64,000 nt of DNA from Planctomycetota bacterium (lineage in GTDB: Bacteria; Planctomycetota; Planctomycetia; Pirellulales; Lacipirellulaceae): NCBI GenBank assembly GCA_013152205.1, contig JAADGV010000112.1:1-64000 (forward strand). Direction: 5' to 3'. Position 1 is the first letter of the stretch, and every line of letters starts with the position of its first letter. Below, piece by piece: positions 46,598-54,629 of this stretch. Below the pieces are notes generated by a model. It was not told the DNA's origin, did no database searches, and was given only the letters and a program-made list of their open reading frames with translations. The position numbers and the translations under genes were made by a program.

Positions 46598-47930
46598 AGC
46601 AACTTTCCAATGGACGCGCTCACCTGCCACAAACGGTGGAAATGCCCCACCACAGAAAAAAGTAAAATGTCCTAAAAGCATTCGACTTTTTTTAGCGGCT
46701 CTTTTAATAATCGCCGCATCCACAAATACCATTCCGCCCACTGACGCCGCCGAATGGCTTCCGCCGGAATCGCTCGATGCCCTGCCATCGATTCCTGAAC
46801 TGCCCGACCTATTCTCGTTTGCGGACGGCAGCCCTGTGCAATCGGCCGATGCCTGGAAAATTCGCCGAAAAGAAATGAAGGCGATCCTGCAATACTACCA
46901 ATACGGCCACCTTCCTCCACGTCCCGACACGATCACCGTCGAAAATTTAGAGAGCGGCCCAATCCCCGGCTGCGAGGGAACCGAACAGCGAATGACGCTG
47001 ATCCTCGGCTCGAAAACAAAATTACGAATGCGTATCGCCGTCTACATACCTCCGCATGATGGACGTTTGCCAGTCATCGTCCGCGAAGAAGCGGCCCTAG
47101 GTCACCTCGACGAAGTCCCTTTGCTAATGAAGCGAGGGTTCATCTTGGTGGAATATGCCCGACAAGATCTCGACCCCGACCAGAGCGGCGTCGTTGGCCC
47201 AGCGCAACTGGCGTACCCCGACTACGATTGGGCAACCTTAGCCGTTTGGGCCTGGGGCGGAATGCGTGTGGTCGACTATCTCGAAACGCGGTCGGACGTC
47301 GATCTTCAGCGCATCGGAATTGTAGGACATTCGCGCGGAGGAAAAATGGCGCTACTAGCCGGCGCGCTCGACGAACGGTTTGCGCTGATCGCCGCAAACG
47401 GCTCAGGATGTGGCGGCGCAGGTTGCTATCGGATTCAAAGCAAGAAGTGCGAAACGCTGGGGCAAATCACCGATCCCAAACGATTCGCCTATTGGTTCCA
47501 TCCTCGCCTTCGCTGGTTCGACGGCAAAGAAGATCGGCTTCCCTTCGACCAACACTTTCTGAAAGCGCTCGTTGCACCCCGTGCCTTGATTTGCACCGAA
47601 GCCAACGACGACCTATGGGCCAACCCTCTCGGTACCCGAGCCACAACGTCCGCAGCTCAGAAGGCATTTGAGTATTTAGAAGCCGGCACAAAGCGTCCAG
47701 CCCAGAACGATGTCGGAGGTGTCCAGCGGCCGGGAGAGCTTGAATATCCAGGTAGTTCTGAGACGTGCAGTAAAAACGCAATCCACTTTCGCGAAGGAAA
47801 ACACGACCTAACGCCCGAAGATTGGCAAGCCATCCTAGATTTCGCCGAGTGGCACTTCCGCGACAAGACACCAAAAAACCCCAAACGATTCCGCCCCACC
47901 TCCCCCCACCGCTTGCGGCTTAGCCACTAA
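46590..47930 (+). CDS. exported CE15-like (glucuronoyl esterase-type) alpha/beta hydrolase
   Basis: A 446-residue protein starting at a TTG that overlaps the DUF1501 stop by 8 bases. The signal peptide is KSIRLFLAALLIIAAS. Early elements match the CE15 family: EMKAILQYYQYGHLPP near residue 93. The nucleophile Ser lies in IGIVGHSRGGKMALLAGAL near residue 248 (GxSRxGK), followed by ANGSGCGGAGCYR near residue 270 and a His in HFREGKHDLTPEDW near residue 410. CE15 enzymes cleave esters between glucuronoxylan and lignin, though many bacterial ones are untested. Translational coupling to DUF1501 copy 3 suggests a common role. The last residues (SPHRLRLSH) are encoded by a dispersed repeat. Confidence 0.85.
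   Translation: MHKATFQWTRSPATNGGNAPPQKKVKCPKSIRLFLAALLIIAASTNTIPPTDAAEWLPPESLDALPSIPELPDLFSFADGSPVQSADAWKIRRKEMKAILQYYQYGHLPPRPDTITVENLESGPIPGCEGTEQRMTLILGSKTKLRMRIAVYIPPHDGRLPVIVREEAALGHLDEVPLLMKRGFILVEYARQDLDPDQSGVVGPAQLAYPDYDWATLAVWAWGGMRVVDYLETRSDVDLQRIGIVGHSRGGKMALLAGALDERFALIAANGSGCGGAGCYRIQSKKCETLGQITDPKRFAYWFHPRLRWFDGKEDRLPFDQHFLKALVAPRALICTEANDDLWANPLGTRATTSAAQKAFEYLEAGTKRPAQNDVGGVQRPGELEYPGSSETCSKNAIHFREGKHDLTPEDWQAILDFAEWHFRDKTPKNPKRFRPTSPHRLRLSH
47902..47926. repeat. copy of the CGCTTGCGGCTTAGCC repeat within a gene end
   Basis: CCCCCACCGCTTGCGGCTTAGCC matches the intergenic copies at 1096-1116 and (reversed) 12594-12617. Here it supplies the last codons of the CE15-like gene. 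Confidence 0.6.
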
Positions 47931-47952
47931 AATTCCTGAAGAACCTTTTTCG

Positions 47953-48524
47953 CTAATGATGAAAACCGTAGTGCGGTCCGTAGTAGCTCGGGGGGCCGTA
48001 ACAGTCGACGACTACTGGCCGTCGTCCCACGACTACGGGAGCTGCCTGGATCGGCGGATTTTGCATGGTTTGAATGACATTGCTGCTAACCCCGTTGTTC
48101 GACAGATAGATGAGATCGTCTGGAGGGGCCCTGCTACGCCAGAGGTTTGGATGTAGTTTTGAATCAATCGTGGATCGACCCCCGCTTTGGTCATCGAAAC
48201 AACCTCGTTGACGTTTGCGGCACCCACCTGAACCTGTCGACCCATTTGGGCGGCGATTTGAGCTCGATTTTGTGCCGCCATTTCGTCCATGCCACTACCA
48301 ACCGCGGCACCCGTCAGCGCACCGAGGCCCGCTCCAATCGCGGCACCCGCGCCGGCATTGCCGGTTTGGTTGCCGATGATTGCTCCGGCTCCAGCTCCGG
48401 CAAGGGCACCAAGGCCAGCACCACGATCGGCGTAGTAGGGGGATTGGCAGCCTGTGGCAAACGTGCCGACACAGAGCAGCCCAATGGCAATTCGACGTAC
48501 AGGTTGGGGCAACGATCCAAGCAT
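47953..48524 (-). CDS. glycine-zipper (YMGG-like) lipoprotein, frameshifted
   Basis: A lipoprotein with lipobox FATGCQ near residue 26 and a Gly-zipper membrane region (about residues 35-80: AGLGALAGAGAGAIIGNQTG, GAAIGAGLGALTGAAVG). The start ATG at 48524 is chosen over a TTG 27 bases upstream. After GVAGP the frame is lost: the natural continuation, PPDDLIYLSNNGVSSNVIQTMQ then a Tyr/His/Pro-rich tail ending at a TAG (47953-47955), is read one base off. Without a change the frame stops at 48033. Adding one C to the minus-strand CCCC run (48125-48128) restores it. This may be a mutation or a sequencing error. Such proteins sit in the outer membrane, with unknown function. Confidence 0.75.
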
Positions 48525-48610
48525 GGCAACACCAGATGGATGATTTGGCAAGAAAACGGGGTGCGGATCGTCCCAGGAGCCAGTCAGCCCGTCAATACCG
48601 ACCTAAGCTG

Positions 48611-48652
48611 AAAAATCAACCTTTTCGCGTCTATTCGCATGATTCGAGGGCT
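48611..48652. repeat. TTTTCGCGTCTATTCGC repeat, copy 1
   Basis: Shares TTTTCGCGTCTATTCGC-N-TGATTCG-N-GGGCT with 54495-54527. Both copies are followed within about 25 bases by TTTTCAxTTTGAG. No gene is involved. Confidence 0.55.
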
Positions 48653-48682
48653 TTATCATGCCTGCGTTTTCACTTTGAGTGA

Positions 48683-49963
48683 TCAGGTGCCGTTCTCTTC
48701 TTCCAGTCGACGTAGCTCTGCCAATAGTGATCGCAGAAAAGGTTCGACATCAGTTACAAGCCCGACGGTTTGAAAGCTGCCGCGGTCGCTGAGTTTGATG
48801 ACGGTCGAGGGATTGATGTCGACGCAAACCACGCTCACCCAAGCCGGGAGCAAATTGCCAACGGCGATAGAATGCAGCGACGTCGCGATCATCAGACAAA
48901 ACGTGACATCGGCGATGCTGGCGCGCATGAGGCGTTGATTTTCCAAAGCATCGGTAACAACGTCTGGCAAAGGGCCATCGTCGCGGATGCTGCCAGCAAG
49001 TTGAAATTCAACGCCATTTTTCACACACTCGTACATGATGCCCGACTTCAGCAAACCTTGTTCGATGGCAGCCGAAATCGATCCGGCGCGGCGAATCTGA
49101 TTGATAGCGCGAAGGTGATGTTCGTGGCCAGCATCGGCTAAGCTCCCCTCTTCGAGGTCGACACCAAGGCTCGTGCCGTAGAGCGATTGTTCGATATCGT
49201 GGGTTGCCAACGCATTGCCGGCGAATAGTTTGTGAATGTAGCGGTCGCGTATCAACTCGCTGACAAGCTCGCCGCTCCCCGTGTGTACAATGGCAGGGCC
49301 ACCAACCAAAAGTGTTTTGCCGCTGCCGGTACGATTGTCGAACAATTGACGAGCGATTTGGCGGATGACAACGCCTTTAGGCTTTTCGGTGGACACGCTG
49401 CTATTCATGAAGGCAAACGCATGACCCTGTTCAACTCGTTCGACCGGAAAAACTCGCGTTCCTTGATGCCCAACAATAATCGGCATTCCTCGCCGAACGT
49501 CAGGCATGGCAACGCATCTCGCTTCCGAGGTGGCAGGATCGACCGTAATGCCACAATCCATTTCTTGCTGAGCAACCGGCTGCCAACTGCCGCTTAGCCG
49601 AACTTCGGTGCGCTGATTGGTGGTGCTGTAGAATCCCTCGGGAAATGCACCCTCGATATCGGCCGAGACCAAGAGGCAATCGTGGCTCGCCGTGGGGACG
49701 GCCCCGTGATCTGCTACTTGGGCCAAAATGCCTTGCAGAGTTCGGTCGTCCGCCGCCTGGACTTCGATGACAGCTGCGCTGGGGTCCGAACGGTTTTGCC
49801 CAACCGTAATATGTTTGATCTGAAACGCCCCGCCCGCCGCGGTGATGCAGTCGAGTACCTTGGGCAAGATGAGGCTATCGATGATGTGGCCGCGAACTTC
49901 CACTTCTTCTATGGATGTTAGTGTTGCCTGTAGGTTGTCGGTTTCGGGGTGTTTGGCAGCCAT
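48683..49963 (-). CDS. TIGR00300 (LOR/SDH-domain) protein, ornithine cyclodeaminase type
   Basis: A 426-residue protein from the ATG at 49963 (AGAGG upstream); the frame extends to a TTG at 50020. The N-terminal LOR/SDH domain (GHIIDSLILPKVLDCITAAGGAFQIKHITVGQ, near residue 27) and the C-terminal nucleotide-binding part (KTLLVGGPAIVHTGSGELV, near residue 220) match the TIGR00300 family. This family includes the archaeal and bacterial ornithine cyclodeaminase that converts ornithine to proline with release of ammonia, and the C-terminal half of the cyanobacterial ArgZ/AgrE enzyme. About 4.7 kb away an ArgZ N-half-like gene (54630) is present. I infer an arginine to proline route. Monocistronic by context. 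Confidence 0.88.
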   Translation of the reverse strand: MAAKHPETDNLQATLTSIEEVEVRGHIIDSLILPKVLDCITAAGGAFQIKHITVGQNRSDPSAAVIEVQAADDRTLQGILAQVADHGAVPTASHDCLLVSADIEGAFPEGFYSTTNQRTEVRLSGSWQPVAQQEMDCGITVDPATSEARCVAMPDVRRGMPIIVGHQGTRVFPVERVEQGHAFAFMNSSVSTEKPKGVVIRQIARQLFDNRTGSGKTLLVGGPAIVHTGSGELVSELIRDRYIHKLFAGNALATHDIEQSLYGTSLGVDLEEGSLADAGHEHHLRAINQIRRAGSISAAIEQGLLKSGIMYECVKNGVEFQLAGSIRDDGPLPDVVTDALENQRLMRASIADVTFCLMIATSLHSIAVGNLLPAWVSVVCVDINPSTVIKLSDRGSFQTVGLVTDVEPFLRSLLAELRRLEEENGT

Positions 49964-50279
49964 GTCGAGGAACCTCTGTTGGGAAGGCGAGGGCGGTAGG
50001 GGCCGATATCTGCTGGGCAATGCCGCGATGCCCTCAATATTTTATCCACTGGCAATTATTCTGAAGAGACCGACTTTTCGGGCTGAATTGGCCTAATCGT
50101 CGACTTCTCTCTGCAAGAAGTCGGCTCATCACCACATTAGCGTACCTTTTCGGCAATGAGGATAGGCCGTATATTGTGTGTATTGGGCGAAGGGCCTGAA
50201 CGCGACAATTTTCAAATAATCTAACATACCGTGGCGTTGAGCTGCGTAGACGTATTTCCGTTTTTCCAATAAAGAGACT
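49964..50279. other. intergenic, no feature seen
   Basis: Divergent promoter region between the TIGR00300 gene and the acidic low-complexity gene. No repeat or structure stands out. Bases 50240-50279 are A/T-rich upstream of the start of the next gene. Confidence 0.35.
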
Positions 50280-51521
50280 ATGGACGACAATAAATCAAAA
50301 TCGCCGTGGGATGAGTTAGCTGACGACCTCGGAGCAGAGCCGGCGGCCGAGTCCTTTGAGCGTAAGCAGCCTCCAGCAACCGATATTCCGACGGTCGCAT
50401 CTGAGACCTCGACCGACTCCCCGCCCGAACCACAGCAAGCGTCGCCCAGCGATTGGAATGCTTTGGCCGGTTCGCTTGGGTTGGAAGTGGAGGACGATCC
50501 CGTCGCCGAAGTCGACGAGCCGGACGAGGTAGCTGCCGAGAAGCCCACCGCCAAGCCCCCAGCGGCCAAGGTTGAGAAGCCGGAGACCGATGGTTTTGCG
50601 GCTGGAGTTTCGGACGATCAAGATTCGATCGAGTCTTTGCCCCCACTGCCCAGCGAAGTCGATCGGGTAATGAGCGAACCCGAATGGTCGGACGACGACG
50701 ATTCTGAGCTTGAAGAAGATTCCGTAGACGAAGATTCCTTAGACGAAGATTCCTTAGACGAAGATTCCTTAGACGAAGATTCTGAAGGCGATGACATTTC
50801 GGAGGATTCTCGCAACGCATTTGATGCCTTGTTTACAGCCAGCGGTTCGGCATGGGCCAGTCCGGCCTCAGAAGCCAAGTCCGAAGAGTCGGCGGAAGAC
50901 CTCTCTAGGTCTTCGGAGCTTGATGCAGAAATTCCGGGAGAAGAGAGCGGCGAGAAATCAGAGGAAGAAGACGAAGAGCAAAGCCCCCGACGACGCAGGC
51001 CACGACGTCGACGCCGTGGGCGTGGGGGCCGTAAGCCTTCGGAAGAGAAATCGGCTTCGAGCGACGACGAAACCACGACCGACGAAGAAGAAGGGGAAGA
51101 AGGGGAAGGGGAAAGCCTTTCAGACAACGTGGCTGCTCCTCAAGACGAGGAAGAAAAGCCACGACGACGTCGACCACGGCGTCGTTCCCGACGTTCGGCT
51201 TCTAGCGGCGATCCAGCGACGGACGATAAAAAACAGAGTGACGAGGTCTTGGATGGCGGTGACGCTGATGACGATCTGGAAGATGGCGATGACGATCTGG
51301 ATGACGGCGGCGACGACGACGAGGGGGCCGAGGGGGCCGATTCGCAGGACGCGGCAAAGTCTCGCTCAAGTCACCGAAATCTTCCTACCTGGGCGGATGC
51401 GATCGGCGGGATTGTCGATTCCAATCTGGAACTACGTAAAAAATCGCCTAGCAAGCCGAACTCCTCGCAGGGTCGTAGCCGGGGCGGACGCCGCCGTGGT
51501 GGCAGCAAAAAGAAAACTTGA
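50280..51521 (+). CDS. acidic/basic low-complexity protein, unknown
   Basis: A 413-residue protein with no recognised domain. The N terminus is MDDNKSKSPWDELADDLGAE, with a similar DWNALAGSLGLE near residue 60. Residues 140-165 hold four EDSxD repeats encoded by a 15-base tandem repeat. Residues 220-345 alternate Asp/Glu-rich tracts and two strongly basic clusters (RRRRPRRRRRGRGGRK and RRRRPRRRSRRS). The C terminus has LPTWADAIGGIVDSNLELRKK and an RSRGGRRRGG tail. The basic/RG clusters suggest nucleic-acid binding, and the acidic tracts suggest a disordered scaffold; both are inference. The W-plus-A IGGIV segment recurs in other planctomycete proteins by my recollection. No signal peptide. 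Confidence 0.7.
   Translation: MDDNKSKSPWDELADDLGAEPAAESFERKQPPATDIPTVASETSTDSPPEPQQASPSDWNALAGSLGLEVEDDPVAEVDEPDEVAAEKPTAKPPAAKVEKPETDGFAAGVSDDQDSIESLPPLPSEVDRVMSEPEWSDDDDSELEEDSVDEDSLDEDSLDEDSLDEDSEGDDISEDSRNAFDALFTASGSAWASPASEAKSEESAEDLSRSSELDAEIPGEESGEKSEEEDEEQSPRRRRPRRRRRGRGGRKPSEEKSASSDDETTTDEEEGEEGEGESLSDNVAAPQDEEEKPRRRRPRRRSRRSASSGDPATDDKKQSDEVLDGGDADDDLEDGDDDLDDGGDDDEGAEGADSQDAAKSRSSHRNLPTWADAIGGIVDSNLELRKKSPSKPNSSQGRSRGGRRRGGSKKKT
50724..50783 (+). repeat. tandem 15-base repeat in coding sequence
   Basis: Four units of TTAGACGAAGATTCC (first unit GTAGACGAAGATTCC, last ending TCT), encoding repeated V/L-D-E-D-S. The near identity of the units suggests recent expansion within the gene. 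Confidence 0.85.
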
Positions 51522-51571
51522 TGCTGCGTTCTTAGGGCCCGCTGGCAGTAAAACTATACGGGGGACTTTTC

Positions 51572-53212
51572 ATGACGTCTGGCTCGCAGCGAGTTGTGGG
51601 CAACGTGGTGGATGTGCTGGCCCGCCGTGTGTTTGCCGCAGAGGTTCTTGTCGTCGAGGGGCGTATTTCGGCAATTGAGCCGGTCGACGCCCAACCTTCG
51701 ACTTTTCTATTGCCGGGATTTATCGATGCCCATGTTCATGTCGAAAGCTCGATGCTGGTGCCGAGCGAATTCGCCCGAGCGGCGGTCGTTCATGGCACGG
51801 TCGCGACCGTAAGCGACCCGCACGAAATTGGCAACGTGCTAGGAGTGGCGGGCGTCCATTACATGCTCGACAACGCGGCTAAGGTGCCTTTTAAGTTTTA
51901 CTTCGGAGCCCCTTCGTGTGTGCCCGCCACGACGTTCGAAACGGCTGGTGCCGAGATCACGGTCGAGGAGGTCGAACAACTGCTAGACGATCCGCGAATT
52001 CTGTACCTCAGCGAGATGATGAATTTCCCTGGGGTGTTGAACAACGACCCGGGATGTATGGCGAAGATTGCCGCAGCTCGGCAGCGAGGCAAACCGGTTG
52101 ATGGGCATGCGCCTGGCTTGCGGGGCGAGGAGGCCGCCCGATATATCGCCGCCGGGATTTCGACCGACCATGAGTGTTTCACCAAGGAAGAAGCGCTCGA
52201 CAAAATCGCGGCGGGGGCAATGATCGCAATCCGCGAGGGTTCCGCAGCTCGCAACTTCGACGCGCTTTATACGCTGATTGGCGAGTACCCCCAGCAAACA
52301 ATGCTCTGTAGCGACGATAAACACCCCGATGAATTGGTGGCTGGGCATATCAATGCCTTAGTTCGCCGTGCGGTCGAGCGGGGGATTGATGTGTTCGATG
52401 CCCTGCGAGTGGCATGTCTCAATCCGATCGATCACTATTCGCTTAACGTCGGCCAATTACGGGTTGGCGATCAGGCCGACTTTATCGAGGTCGATTCATT
52501 GGAGAACTTCGCGGTGCAGCGAACGTGGATTGACGGCAAGGTAGTTGCAGAACGAGGAGCCACCACGATATCGAGAGTCGAGCCGCCAATCGAGAATTAC
52601 TTTGAACCTACCTTGGTCGAGCCCGGCCAGTTGTCTGTGCCTTTCAACGAGGGGATGCTGCAAGTAATCGAGGCGCTCGATGGCCAACTAATTACCAATC
52701 GTCTTTCGGTGCAGCCAACGGTTGTGAAGGGCAAGGTAGTCAGCGATGTCAGTCGCGATATCCTGAAGATGGTCGTCGTCAATCGCTACCGGTCGGCCGC
52801 GCCGGCGGTCGCTTTTATCAAAAACTTTGGGCTAGAACGCGGAGCAATGGCGTCGAGTGTCGCCCACGATTCGCACAACGTGATCGCAGTTGGCGTGAGC
52901 GACGACGATCTCTCGGCTGCAATCAATGCCGTGATGGAATGTCGAGGTGGTTTAAGTGCCGTTTGCCACGCGGATGGCATACGAGAGGTGTTGCCGTTGC
53001 CAGTCGCGGGGCTGATGGCTACCGGTACTTGCGAGGAAGTCGCAGCTGCGTATCAACAGCTTGATGCCGCTGTGAAAAGCTGGGGGTCAAGTTTACGGGC
53101 ACCGTACATGACCCTCTCGTTTATGGCTCTGCTGGTGATTCCCGAACTAAAACTCAGCGACCTAGGGCTCTTCGATGGCGGAAAGTTTGAATTCACCCCG
53201 TCGCTGGCATAG
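51572..53212 (+). CDS. ade: adenine deaminase
   Basis: Deaminates adenine to hypoxanthine in purine salvage; a 546-residue amidohydrolase of the bacterial ADE (not adenosine deaminase) family. Metal-binding residues are in PGFIDAHVHVESSMLVP near residue 55, VSDPHEIGNV near residue 92, and CSDDKHPDEL near residue 246. The C-terminal part has KNFGLERGAMASSVAHDSHNVIAVG near residue 414 and LSDLGLFDGGKFE at the end. The ATG is preceded by GGGGGA. It is separate from the low-complexity gene upstream by 50 bases, and may share its transcript. Confidence 0.95.
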   Translation: MTSGSQRVVGNVVDVLARRVFAAEVLVVEGRISAIEPVDAQPSTFLLPGFIDAHVHVESSMLVPSEFARAAVVHGTVATVSDPHEIGNVLGVAGVHYMLDNAAKVPFKFYFGAPSCVPATTFETAGAEITVEEVEQLLDDPRILYLSEMMNFPGVLNNDPGCMAKIAAARQRGKPVDGHAPGLRGEEAARYIAAGISTDHECFTKEEALDKIAAGAMIAIREGSAARNFDALYTLIGEYPQQTMLCSDDKHPDELVAGHINALVRRAVERGIDVFDALRVACLNPIDHYSLNVGQLRVGDQADFIEVDSLENFAVQRTWIDGKVVAERGATTISRVEPPIENYFEPTLVEPGQLSVPFNEGMLQVIEALDGQLITNRLSVQPTVVKGKVVSDVSRDILKMVVVNRYRSAAPAVAFIKNFGLERGAMASSVAHDSHNVIAVGVSDDDLSAAINAVMECRGGLSAVCHADGIREVLPLPVAGLMATGTCEEVAAAYQQLDAAVKSWGSSLRAPYMTLSFMALLVIPELKLSDLGLFDGGKFEFTPSLA

Positions 53213-53242
53213 GGCAACTTCAACGGTTGCAAATTTGAGCTT

Positions 53243-53368
53243 CTAGAGCAGTTCGTTCAATTATGTAGCCACAGAGTTCACAGAGAACACTGAGAGTAAG
53301 GTTACTCGCCCCAGTATTCTCTCTGTGACCTCGGTGTGCTCTGTGGCTAGCTTTAGGAAATGCTCTAG
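53243..53368. mobile_element. complete CTAGAGCA-type palindromic element
   Basis: A 126-base element with inverted ends CTAGAGCAGTTCGTTC and GGAAATGCTCTAG (11 of the first 13 positions pair) around a palindromic core (GTAGCCACAGAG...CTCTGTGGCTAG). It has the best-preserved pair of ends of its family in this window. Partial copies are at 17736, 18047 and 24382. No target duplication is seen and no gene is inside, so it is a MITE-like candidate. Confidence 0.65.
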
Positions 53369-53867
53369 GCGATTGCAAAGCCAGCGATCTGTGATTGTGG
53401 GAGGCGTCTCCCGACGCCGAAATTCACTGTATTCGACACGCTTGGCGTCAGAGGATCGTGAAAATCCAGCAGAACGGAAATCCACGTAAGTCTTTGTGGG
53501 TAAAGTGTTTATCGCGTATTTCGTGTGGTTTCCAATCACTCAATGGTTATCTAATCAGAAAAATCGTTGACATAATCTTCTCGGGTCACTAGACTACTGT
53601 TACTTCTACTCAGACGAAATATACACCCACGAAATACCTGCTTGCTCGTGAATCTTACTGGTACCAATTAATTTAGTATTCCTGGCGTTTCGCCGGGCTT
53701 CATTGGCTCAATCTGAGCCTCGGTACCTGATCTCTTTTTTTGTCCGCCTTGCGGATGATTTCTGTTTCCCATCGCTTTAGCAAATACGGCTATAGATTGG
53801 GCAACGGTCATGTACTGAGATTTACGTAAGTTTTCGTCCGTCCGATTTTATGAAGAGGGAGTTTAGC
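53369..53867. other. intergenic region, no gene seen
   Basis: About 500 bases after the CTAGAGCA element with no supported gene. It is AT-richer than the surroundings. A GAGGGA ribosome binding site for the small membrane protein lies at its end. Confidence 0.35.
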
Positions 53868-54212
53868 ATGCAAAACACAATCCTAATGACAATCGTATCC
53901 ACACTTTTTTCGGTAAGTTTCTTAGCGCTGGTTGGAATGGTTTGGACCATGATTCAGAAGCGTACTGCCGAGTGCAATGGTAATACCGCACTCGGAACCT
54001 TGTACGCAGGTTTCTTGCCAAAGCCATCGACCGCGATTGCATCGATAGCTGCGGTTCAAAGCCGAAAAGTAACTCGTCGTCGGGTTAGCCGTCGTCGCAG
54101 CGCTTGGGGATTTTCCACAGCCATGCGTCCTGTCCCCTCTCTCAACGCCGGACGCAAGTTGAGCCGTCGTCGTCAGGCACAGGCAAAGTCGACTCGGCGT
54201 GCCCCTCGCTGA
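53868..54212 (+). CDS. small single-pass membrane protein with Arg-rich tail
   Basis: A 114-residue protein; the ATG at 53868 is preceded by GAGGGA seven bases upstream, better than the in-frame ATG at 53850. A membrane segment covers about residues 4-30 (ILMTIVSTLFSVSFLALVGMVWTMI). The remainder is soluble and increasingly basic, with SRKVTRRRVSRRRSAW near residue 68 and KLSRRRQAQAKSTRRAPR at the end. Not recognised. The basic tail could bind nucleic acid or acidic phospholipid. A strong terminator follows, supporting it as a real transcript. Confidence 0.6.
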   Translation: MQNTILMTIVSTLFSVSFLALVGMVWTMIQKRTAECNGNTALGTLYAGFLPKPSTAIASIAAVQSRKVTRRRVSRRRSAWGFSTAMRPVPSLNAGRKLSRRRQAQAKSTRRAPR

Positions 54213-54246
54213 TCATACTGAACAGAGAATGCTGAAATCGGACGAG

Positions 54247-54294
54247 TACGCCGGACGTGAGAGTGTCTATTGCTCTTGCGTTCGGCGTATTTTA
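54247..54294 (+). terminator. strong terminator of the small membrane protein gene
   Basis: TACGCCGGACGTGAGAG and CTCTTGCGTTCGGCGTA pair over 17 positions with a few G-T pairs, around a nine-base loop, followed by TTTTA. It begins 35 bases after the stop codon. Confidence 0.75.
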
Positions 54295-54494
54295 TGTTTG
54301 GGGGTACGCGGAGGAACGTAGATGAGGCGGATATTCTCGGATCAGAAAGAAAATCCAAAAAATAGACGTTGCCCTATTTTTTGCACGAGAGTTGTGGAAA
54401 TGTCTGAACAAGGTCGTCTTTCTTAGCAGCAAAAATCTGTAAAATTCGTGTTCTATCCTTCTTCACTTCGCTGAAGAAATGCTAAAAAACGAGC

Positions 54495-54527
54495 CTTTTT
54501 CGCGTCTATTCGCCTGATTCGCGGGCT
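54495..54527. repeat. TTTTCGCGTCTATTCGC repeat, copy 2
   Basis: Second copy of the repeat at 48611-48652, in the gap (54213-54629) between the small membrane protein and the arginine-dihydrolase-type gene. I see no other gene in that gap. Confidence 0.55.
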
Positions 54528-54629
54528 CCTTTCTTTTCAGTTTGAGGGAGTAATGAAGACACATCTACTAACCAGATCAAACACCCGTAGCCGCTTCTAC
54601 CCACCCTTTCTCTCGTCCAAACAACCAAC

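Noticed and set aside
50724-50783. Possible CRISPR-like tandem array
   Set aside because: The units are contiguous with no spacers and lie in frame within a gene.
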